Positions 49,590 to 64,000 of a DNA stretch of 64,000 bases are shown here, piece by piece. The notes beneath the pieces were generated by a model. The model was not told where the DNA came from, searched no databases, and saw nothing but the letters and a program-made list of their open reading frames with translations. Position numbers and translations under genes: made by a program. The stretch comes from Blastobasis lacticolella (taxonomy: Eukaryota; Arthropoda; Insecta; Lepidoptera; Blastobasidae). Position 1 is the first letter of the stretch, and each line of letters opens with the position of its first letter. Where the stretch lies: contig LR990056.1 in NCBI GenBank assembly GCA_905147135.1, positions 15,510,001-15,574,000 on the forward strand, in the 5' to 3' direction.

Positions 49590-50604
49590 GCCGGCTGCTG
49601 TAGGTTTAACGCATAACGCAGTAGGTTGTTGCGGTATCTTGGCGGGGGCGACATGGACGTGGCGCAATTTATCAGTAGAGAAGGGCCCTCCCTTCACCGA
49701 ACAAATGCTATCGTCCTACGCAGCTTAGTCTCCTGTGTCGACCGCGTGTCAGCCAATCGTGTTCAGCGACGCTTACCGATACGAACTAGTTATAAGTTTA
49801 GAACAAAAACGTGTTGTTTCGCTCTCCACTGGTAAATTCCCCATGGCTCGCGGCGAGCAATTGACGTCACCGGTCCGCTACAGAAGGGACTTACCGTGTT
49901 TTGAGCTGAAACTGTATTTGTAAGTAACATAACTTATTTTTCTTATAGCGACGTTCTGGGTGACTGTTGTTGACGGTGCAATGTGTTTGCGTTCTGGTGA
50001 TTTGAACTGATAACTTTTGATGCATGATTTTAGGACAGTGATAATCTGATGGTGTGAACCGATGGAGTGTATTTGAACTGTACTTTTGATACAGTTGACT
50101 GGCTGAGAATTGAATTGAATCTGCAATTTTAAAGACTCAGACATTCGTGAACTTTTTTCATATGCATATATAACGAACAACCTTTGCCCGGCAGTGGGAC
50201 AGAAATGGCTAAAAATTAATGTATACCGATTTTAGCAAGTGGGTTTCTATTGAAAAACAAAAGTTGTTAGTTTAATCACCAAATTCGTATGACAAATGCA
50301 CTATGCAATTACCACAAGTATAATATGATATCACCCTTTATGCTAAATTGTTAAAAGCTCTTGACTCTAATTTATACATAGCCAAGTATCTGATTCCAAA
50401 TGAAGTTACATTTATTGCATTTTCATGTATGATAGTTGCTGTTGTTGACTTAGATATTGTATAATTAAAGTTTGGCCTAGTTCACTCTGCAATGTGTTAT
50501 TTCAAGTTAGCTCATGTGATATTTCAAGTATTGGTGACATATTCGCCATACTTATACTAATTGGGAATGATGTTTAAAAGTTGATTGATACTCGAACAAA
50601 ACCA

Positions 50605-50780
50605 ATGAGGGTTTTCGCGATTACAAACTCCAACTAGTGAGAAGTAAGGCCCGTTGTCAAAATAATATCGTTCTATTGGACAGAAACAACTGCTGTAAAA
50701 TGACGGATAAATTCTAGCCAATGACAGGGCTTTATATTGACATCAGACCTCACGTCGCACAATCGTGAAACCCCTCAGGA
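50605..50780. mobile_element. Decayed MITE
   Basis: gagggttttcgcgattacaa, actagtgagaagtaaggccc, gttgtcaaaataatatcg; a relative of 33880-34110. Confidence 0.45.
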
Positions 50781-52852
50781 GACCGCAATGACTGTCAATT
50801 CCTCGGTTTCTGATTGGGAGATTGATTATGCCGCCATTTTATTTTTGCTAGTCTACGATTGGTTGGGACGCACTTCGTCGTTAGAAATTCTCTGCAAGTG
50901 ATAGTGAAAAGACTAATACACGAATGGTGCATCAAGAACTATAACTGTTGGTTGGAATTGATAGCGGTTTAAGCTATAGGGTTGCTAGAACACGGAAAGT
51001 TGAATTTTAATACCAGGTAATAAGATTGAGTTCCAAAGATTGGCGAGTCGTCTTTTATAAATATATGCGCACCTCGAAGATTGTTATTTATCGACTTGAA
51101 CAAAGGAGGAGGTTCTCAAATCGTCGGATACATTTTAATAACTTCGCTTCATGCTCATTACAAAATGTATGGACAAGAACCAAGTGGTTGTAACTTTTTT
51201 GTTAAAACTATCGCAATATATCGATATGCTCAAACTACATAATAAATAATTTTAAAAGGCTTTCCCCGTTTGCTAATAAATAGGCAAAATGTGTATGTAT
51301 GCTTCTGTGCGCATCTCTGGCCACCGCGTTTTGGGATAGTACCGTGACAGTGTATTTCATGCCATTTAAAAAATATTGTTATGGTGGGCCATAAACGTTG
51401 TACAGTTGTTTAAATAAAAGCTTGGCGCTCGTTTTATTGTAACTTTAAATTACAATTTGGCAAGGTATTATTATATTTGTGCATTATAAACGAAGGTTTT
51501 GCATTTATTTGAAATACTTAGGACCAAATCCATAAAATGGAAACTGAAACAACTATTTTAACATATTTTTTTCGCTATAATATTAAATTTAAATAAAAAA
51601 ATTGTCCAACCGTAGTGTCTTATGGGTTGTTGTCAATAAATTCTTGCATTTCTGTCTTTCTTTTTAAATTGCGACAACTTGAATTATTTTAAATCTTTCA
51701 AATTCCTACTTTCTTTCCTAAAATATGCTTAAGTAAGAACCGTTCTTATGCGTCTATCTATTCATTGAAAATTTAATTGTTTATAGTTTTTTATTGTTGT
51801 ATTTTGTTTCGATGCATTCCCCTTGTTTATGTTTAGGAATGTGATGTTGGAAGCTGTTGTTTGGATAGTTGGAAAAATGCTCAGTAAAATATCGTTGCAC
51901 CGATCCAAAGCCGCACTCTATGTGTTTATGAAAATTTATATAATCATAATGTTATGAATTGAAAGTCTCTCAAACAATTATTTCGATTGTCATGAGACTT
52001 TGGTGACTTATCTCACCGAAAGAAATATACCAGAAGGGATTCTTCTATCTATAGAATGCACCGTGAATGAAGTCTTCGGGCAGCACTAAGTATTTTATAG
52101 TTTTATGAAGTAGTTTTAAATTTTATGATTCCATGAACTCATTCGCTGATGAAACATTCTGTAAGTAAAATTACTGATTGCTGAATGCCTGCACCGTATT
52201 TACGTAATTATTTGATTTAGTTAAATATTTAATATTATAATAATTATAATCGAGACTGATGTGATGTAACTGTATATTAAAAGTGATGTGCTATATCTAC
52301 TCATTGATCTATTTTGTATTATTGCTATATATAATACATATAATATTATTATGAAGCTAGCCAGCTCTGGGTTGATGAACCAGTCGGCACGGCCTTAGTG
52401 CAAAATATGGTATACCTAGTTGATATCAAGCGGGATATTTCGAGGAAGGAAAGTAAGTATTGCGAATTAAATAAAATAGAAATTGTACATTATCAATAGC
52501 CGAATCGTCATTGCGGTATTTATATGGGATTCTTTTTTTGTAAATATTCATAGTTGTATTGCACGGAAACTTATAATCATATATTTTCTTTCCTCGAATT
52601 ATTTGGCACAGATAAGAACATATTTATGCCTATTATACTACATTTTTGTAATGTTATCGTGTTTAAGTTTTAATAATTATAACTTATTATGTCATAAATT
52701 GTTTTTAAGCTATGATCTTTTTTCACGAGCTGTTTGGTAATGCTAAATAGGGTCGATATTTTATAATTTTTATATTACACGTGACTTAGGGCACAAGTCT
52801 TTATGAGTGGTCATAGTGAGATGCGATATAAGTATTAGTCCTAAACTAGTAA

Positions 52853-53086
52853 CAGACGCTGCGGTATGGCTGGAGCCGACCAACCGTCAGTTGCAGTCGA
52901 TAGTAATCCTTACGATGTACAAAATTAAGTCGCTTTTGGATTAGTGCGGATGCGCGGCTGAGCCTACCTTGGTCGGATGCCCGACCACGTCTCCCGCAGC
53001 CAAAAGCGACTTTGTTTTATACTGTGTAAGGATTAGTATGAACTGCAACTGACGGTTGGTCGGCTCCAACCAAAACGGAACGTTTG
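52853..53086. mobile_element. Foldback MITE (234 bp)
   Basis: Arms share ggagccgaccaaccgtcagt, tgcagt and aatccttac...aagtcgctttt with their inverse; tips cagacgctgcgg and inverse of ccgt.ttg. A common 7-base aactagt lies at both flanks, suggesting a hAT-like 8-bp target duplication that has drifted. Confidence 0.75.
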
Positions 53087-53654
53087 CAACTAGTATAAAG
53101 CTTAGTTTAATATTATTATTGATATTAAAGAGTCACAGGGCACCGCACACGATATTGTGGCGTCACTACGCTGCCAGTGGTATAGCAAATGACTGTTTGT
53201 GCCATCGACATTCTTATAATTTCCACACTGTACCATACCAAAGTGAAATCAAAAAATTGTACAAAAATATTTTTATGAACGTTTGAGTTGTTTGTTTTTT
53301 AATTCGAAAATATAATTGGATTGTACAGAGTTTCTAATCTTTTTATTCTATACATACATAACGTGCGCCATATTTTAATATAAAATAAGTAGCTAAATGT
53401 ATGGAATGGAAATAAATTCACTGTTACTCATGTTAAGTAATTTAATGAATGAATATCCCTGTGCAATAAATACTTTTTATATGTATTCAGGTGTTACGAA
53501 TTATTTTCTATTTAAATACCTAGTATTCCAAAATAATTTCCAGTTCTTCCAATAATCGAGAGTAGGCAAACTGGCCCGCCGAAAGTTGAGATTTCAACTT
53601 TATTGTAATTAAAATAACATTCTTACACATCCCCAAAAATTCCTTTCCATAAGG

Positions 53655-53757
53655 CCTAAGATCAGACAGAAAGCGGTGGTCGTAGTCGAGCGTTCCGCGG
53701 TCCATACAACTCGCAATGTATGTATGGGACACCGTAACCGCTTTCTGTCTGGTAGGT
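53655..53757. mobile_element. Short MITE
   Basis: gatcagacagaaagcggtgg at the left and the inverse (taaccgctttctgtctgg) at the right, about 103 bp in all. Same family as 23985-24195. Confidence 0.7.
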
Positions 53758-54289
53758 ACATCCCTAAGTATTTATTTAACGGGAGTTGTCAGTCTGTACC
53801 AAAATTACATGGCAGAAAGTAAGTCTCCTGGGTTACATTTGGTAGAGAACATTTATCTACAGTAGGCAAAAAAGGTGGTCTTGTTAACCTCCGACGAAAA
53901 GAGGGATATTATAAGTTTGAAGTGCGTGTCTGTCATCGTAGGTCGAACACATGGATCGATTTGGGTGCGGTTCTCTCTATTTGAAAGCCAGTATAATCGA
54001 GATAGTTCTTGGCGTTGTTTCATTAAAATCTGTTCTGGAGTGTAGAAAATATTGCAGTTTAAGTAAATATTTCTGTCGGTTAGGTTATTATACCACCCTA
54101 AGGTTTAAGTTCAGTGGCACGACGGAAAACAGAAAGGTTGGTTTTTACAGAAGGTCCACCTGACGGAAAGTGGCCACCGTCGTCATCTGCAACCACGGAT
54201 GAATCGTAGATGTCATGCCCATGGGCGACAGCATAGACTCCGAGAAATACAAGGCTACCGAAATTAAAAATTAGCGAAGTTTTATTTCG

Positions 54290-54480
54290 GATTTCAATTG
54301 TCATGTGGTGGGGATTTGGGAAACCGAGGCTTTTACAGTGTAGGGGCATTTGCCTTTTTGCTACCAGAGTAACGTGCGTGTTATAGCAACGCACTGGCGG
54401 TATCTGATAACGTAGCTAATGTAGACATTAGCTGCCTATAGAGGCGGCTGTGACCACTTTCCACCAAACGACTAGCCTAC
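54290..54480 (+). mobile_element. Decayed CR1-like LINE tail
   Basis: tggtggggatttgggaaacc, taggggcatttgcctttttg, gtgaccactttccacc; a degenerate copy of 22920-23228. Confidence 0.55.
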
Positions 54481-55854
54481 CTAATGACATTAAAAATAAA
54501 AGATGTTTGCTACTGCATGTTGAAACAGCTGGACCGATTTGGATGAAACTGTAGATACTAGGTAGTCAGTGATTCGTTACGGATGTTAACTCTCTACCTA
54601 TTTACTGTACCAATTTTAACCATCCTGATTAAATTGGCTTCCAAATGCAGATACCGCATTGAAATCTGTCCAGCAGTTATACGATGCCACGTCAAACCAA
54701 CATCTCTTTTTCGCGTTGGGGGGCGAAAGTTAGACAACGTCGTGTTATACAGGAGCAGATAAGTATCCTACGAATACATTTACAAATGCGAATGACTGCT
54801 ACTCACTTACGCACAACTACAACTACGGCGATTTTTGATGAAATTGGCAGCGTCTTTCCGCAGGAATGCGACGTAACCGTAATTTAATTGGGAGTCCCGG
54901 AGAAAAAGCGGTAACATCACGGCTCATGGTGGGTACTTGATAAGAGTCACAATTGGATCCAGTAGGTGGAGCTGCCATTGAGGAGACTGTCTGGTTTTAG
55001 CTTCCTCACAATTTTATATCTCCGTAGGTACCAAATTTCATCAAAATCCATTTAGCGGTTTAGCCGTGAAGGCGTATCTAACTTTAATAATTTTAAAATG
55101 TAGATGAATGAATTTAAAACACCTAACAGATTTGGATGAATTTTGGCTTGCGTTATTTTCAGGTGAGGCTGGTAACCTCAAAATAAAAGAATATCCGAAA
55201 TTCATTTCCAGAGGCATCAGGCCCACATATTTTAGGGGTAAACTATGGCCGCAGAGATAATTAAAACAAATCTTTGGACTTTTGAATTTTATTATTAGAT
55301 TTACACTGTCATTTACAATAAATTTCCATGTAGTTGGTAGGACATAAATCAATATTGCATAACACTAAGGCTAATTGCATCAGTATTTTTGTGGATAAAT
55401 TAACAAAATATATGCAATATTACAAATTCAAATAAAATAACGCTAATATCTTACTCGGGCACGGTCTCGCGTCTCGCGCGGTGCCGGAGGCGGCGGAATG
55501 TCGGCGGCTGCGGCGAGCGGCTCTAACCTAGCACAACATACGACTACGGCTCGTCTGCAATATCGTAAGAGATGTAGCGCTACAGACAATTTTAGAGAAA
55601 CATGCGAAATTAAAAAAATAAATTAAAATATACAAAATCTCTATCACAATACTCGTAAGTAAATTAAAGCAATTCAAGTGTGAATGAATACTCCAAAAGA
55701 TGTAATACGAACGAAGCGGGAACGGCGACTTTGTTCGGACCGTACTACACAGTAGTCACATGTACACAAACCGTTAAATACCGATACATAAAGACCAACA
55801 GGGTGACGCGACTATCACTTAGCTAAATATTGCTACACTATAATGATTCAAATG

Positions 55855-56000
55855 TATACAAATGCAGCGAGCGGGGCGCGCGGAAGACTCGCGGCCGTCG
55901 CGGCCGGGGCGGCGGCGGCCCGGCCCGCGGCGGGGCGGGCCCGACTCGGCCCACGGCGGGCCCGGCCCGGCCCGCCCCCGCCGCCGCCCGCCGCGCGCAC
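55855..56000 (-). promoter_or_regulatory. GC-rich tract with G-quadruplex motif in the 14-3-3 epsilon 3' flank
   Basis: About 145 bp of almost pure G+C in AT-rich surroundings. On the minus strand, 55979-55961 reads G5-C-G3-CC-G3-CC-G3, which meets the G3+N1-7 rule. If the 14-3-3 epsilon 3' UTR runs this far (about 700 bp after the stop) it would be in the mRNA. Confidence 0.5.
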
Positions 56001-56695
56001 TAGCAACAGTCTCAAAACAACAACCTAGCCACGAGATATAAAACGACTATTTGTGCAGACCGAATCGACACGGAGATACAAAACTATTACACAGAGAATA
56101 CGCCCACTAATGTAGCTCAAATTATAATAATCATTGATTTCATAGTTACACATGCGCTATGGTGCTCGTACAAGTCTCAACAGAGTTAAATACATTTAAT
56201 TTTACACACTGTATAAAATACTTAGAAAATTTACAATTCCCACCTTAGAGTAGCCTTTAGAAAGATGGTTATGTATTAAATATAGTAAAAATCCCTGTTG
56301 GTGATATATCTACTCTGTCAGACGCGTGACACCATCGATTTAGATCGGAGATGAGGACAAGACTCGGGAGCGGAAAGCCAAGAGATCAAGTGTCGTAACA
56401 TACACACAGTTAAAATGCAATACCAAAGTACTTTTCTTAATTCACTTTCTCATAATTGAAAACAAATATATCAAAAGAAGTACAATTATTTTAAAATGTA
56501 TACTCATAGATAATTTGACACAATACATAAACAAAAGTCATCATGTATTCGTTGGGGGTCGAGTGACAGGCAATTTGGTGGCGTGCGGGTATCGCCCGGG
56601 CTGGTACGTCGGCTGTCATCGAGGGTTGGGTCTTACATCGTACTATAGTTATTTTTATTATATTTAAATAGGTGTCTGTCGCTGTGTCGCGGCTA

Positions 56696-61912
<5,217 letters not shown>

Positions 61913-64000
61913 CTGAAATGACAAACACAGATGCAATATAATATGATGAATCTGATTGTAAGACCACCCGAAGAGCATGTGTGAAAAGGTTGATGAATGT
62001 GGATGGGAGAGATTTGTCAGGACCATAGACCTCACTGGAACAATGTGGTCACTGCCAACCCCTATGGGAGCAAGGCATGACATGTATTCATGTCTTATTA
62101 TTCTTATGCGAGCAATAAATAATTTATCTATCCATAAGATTATTCATTCAGCTGATACTGTTAATGTTGGTTAACAATCTAATGGTATGTCACAGCTGCA
62201 ATCCCAAAGTGAAATTAGGTATCTCTTTATATGACTACCAAATCACTACCAAATTTGTTTTATTCTATGTATAAGCAATAAAGAATATTTCATTCATTCA
62301 TTGATTCAAATCATTAACTCCTAAAAAAGAAAACAATTTTTTACATTCCAAAATATTCCTATTTGATGTCTTAAAACATTATTCCATCTTTTGGATATTC
62401 TCTTTTATAATATGGCTGTAAATTTTTTCTAGCACTGTATCAGCTATAAATAAAAAAAGGCTTTTATTTTTTGAGCAAAGTAAAATTACAGCTTTTTTCT
62501 TACAGAATTGGTATAGCTTGCTTATGTAACATTGAAAACATAGTTTGTAGTGTAAATAATAACTTAAAATTATTTTGTCATTTGCCTCCCCCCAGGAATT
62601 CCATTTTCCTATATCTTCTTGCTATGCAGTACCAACCAGATGATTGTTAGTTTAGTCACCAAACTCAGTCTACAAATCTATACTATGATGTCAGCTGCCT
62701 ATAAAAGTCTATATGAATGCTGTTACTAGTTTTAAGTTAACATAGTTACTAGTTTAAAGATAACATAAATTACTTATTGTTAAGGTGACCATTTATAGAT
62801 AAAGTTGCAGATTTCTCCAATGTCAAGAAAACATTATAATCATTAACTAGTCAGTGATTTACTTAAGTAAACTATTTCATAATGTCGTCAACCTATCTTA
62901 AGCAAACAAATTAGCTTTAAGTTCCTTCAAATTATATTTGATAAAAGGAGGTTATCAGGTGATCTTGAACCTCAATTCTTTCCCCAATGTCTTCAGTAGT
63001 TCATTCTACCTACAGCAAGAGAATAAAAATAAAAATACATGTTTTTTTTTATAATCTTTCTTTTGCTCAGACACAAATATTCTTATCACATGTGAATTCC
63101 AGGTTAAGTGTAGGTAGCTGATAACTTGTCAATTCCACTGTTTCTTGATTTTATCAGTAGTCTTACAAGTTACATCATACTATGCTTTTTTCCTATTAAC
63201 TTCAATATCAATATTATTACTAACTCCAACTTAGGCCAATGACCTAAATCAGGACATGCCAGGCCAAGTGTAGTCATAATTGCATGATTCATAATTTCTC
63301 CCAAGACGAAAATTACCACATGTAAGAATACACATAGGTGCAGGGAATAGATTCTGGAGAACAACTAGTCTAAATAAAATTACAAGATTAGAGATAAACC
63401 TTGATTTATGCGCTATTCACGCAGAGCATGCATTCTCAGATGAGGTTCCGGTCTTACGAGAACAATAGGTGAAAACTAGGCGTCACACTAAAATTGTTAC
63501 TCATTATAACCACAGAGCCTACCTCGACCTAGAACATTCCATCTACATGCAGATCAAGTGATCAGATCAAGGTACGACATGCATGAATGAATTCTTCGAC
63601 ATCGATTTTACAGGGATGGGAATATAAGAGACTAGTTTCCTGGTACGAAATTCTCGTAATAATTTCAACTGTCAGACAGACATGGGTATTGAAAATACTC
63701 AAAATCGAGATTTTACTTCAATACAAAGTATGTGAACTAAGCTGAAGGCTTCTATAAAGAGTATAACATCGAAAAAATGTAAAGGGCATCCCACCGGCGG
63801 ATGACGCATCGATCGCTGACCAAGCCTAACGAATGCCATTGATTTGTTACTTTCCTCAAAAAAGGGCCCATAAATGAATGTATTAATCAATTTTAGCTTC
63901 AAAGTAAGGTCATACTAAGCGTCTAGTACAGCTTGAGAACAATATTTTTTCTGATCTATCATGAAATCGTCTTTCAACTGTCGGCGAAACTACTATTGAA
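61913..64000. other. 14-3-3 epsilon 5' intron, runs off the window
   Basis: I searched both strands for the missing first exon (acidic start, Y-K-A-K-L-A-E-Q-A-E-R-Y-D) and do not find it. A LINE tail scrap (ccgaagagcatgtgtgaaaa, then ...gcaataaataatttatct) lies at 61960-62300. No other gene. Confidence 0.6.

Larger units (their letters stand above)
49590..56650. other. 3' flanks of both genes and intergenic DNA
   Basis: Holds the USP32 3' UTR (an aataaa at 51413-51418 is one candidate polyadenylation signal; I cannot place the end) and the likely 3' UTR of 14-3-3 epsilon from the right. Between are MITEs (50605-50780, 52853-53086, 53655-53757), a LINE tail scrap (54290-54480) and otherwise AT-rich DNA without coding evidence. 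Confidence 0.55.

Noticed and set aside
45627..48334. CRISPR-like array of regular repeats
   Set aside because: There are no unique spacers; the whole unit is repeated, and it carries a eukaryotic exon edge and 3' splice site.
62000..64000. First exon of 14-3-3 epsilon
   Set aside because: No minus-strand frame resembles the conserved N-terminus with a donor of the right phase; it must lie further right.

Overview
This is an intron-rich, repeat-rich animal nuclear window. The coding exons are very GC-rich, the introns AT-rich, and the dispersed repeats (CR1/jockey-like LINE tails, foldback MITEs, Helitron-like and DIRS-like elements) are of the kinds that crowd moth and butterfly genomes, so I infer Lepidoptera. 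There is no bacterial or operon-type organisation.

Two host genes are supported, convergent (tail to tail). (1) Plus strand, 121..49589: the C-terminal two thirds of a USP32-type ubiquitin carboxyl-terminal hydrolase. I place 24 coding exons. Their splice phases agree at every junction and give one frame of about 1105 codons ending in TAG. In order they encode a DUSP-like segment, a ubiquitin-like linker, the split USP catalytic domain (Cys box at 7998..8115, His box at 48180..48334) and a C-terminal CAAX box (CVIA). The 5' half of the gene lies left of the window. (2) Minus strand, 61912..56696: 14-3-3 epsilon, four exons ending in VEDQDVS; its first coding exon lies right of the window.

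Layout. 0-13.4 kb: USP32 exons 1-11 with short repeats in the introns. 13.4-22.7 kb: a 9.3 kb intron filled by a decayed Ty1/copia element that itself holds a hAT-type MITE, a CR1-like LINE fragment (with another tail inside it), a jockey-like LINE and a small Helitron. 22.7-33.9 kb: exons 12-19 among MITEs and SINEs. 33.9-43.5 kb: a 9.7 kb intron with a DIRS-like tyrosine-recombinase retrotransposon (inverted terminal repeats and internal complementary region visible), then a Tc1/mariner-like transposon with a nested LINE fragment, then a GC-rich unclassified block. 43.5-49.6 kb: exons 20-24. 49.6-56.7 kb: 3' flanks of both genes. 56.7-64 kb: 14-3-3 epsilon.

The most unusual signal is in USP32. 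At least eight of its exons are accompanied by tandem or near copies of exon pieces, nearly always including a splice site: a whole-exon duplication (121/335), donor-edge arrays of 97 bp x3, 116 bp x3 and 102 bp x4, an acceptor duplication (31540/31596), a decayed exon copy (45310..45438), an exon fragment in an intron (31089), and a 30-copy acceptor-edge array (45627..48334). I see none at the 14-3-3 epsilon exons. The first duplicated exon differs from its twin by 10 synonymous changes and 1 replacement, cannot be spliced together with it in frame, and is followed by a perfect 26-bp stem hairpin; this is a candidate mutually exclusive exon pair. Assembly error or unmerged haplotypes remain the main alternative for all of these.
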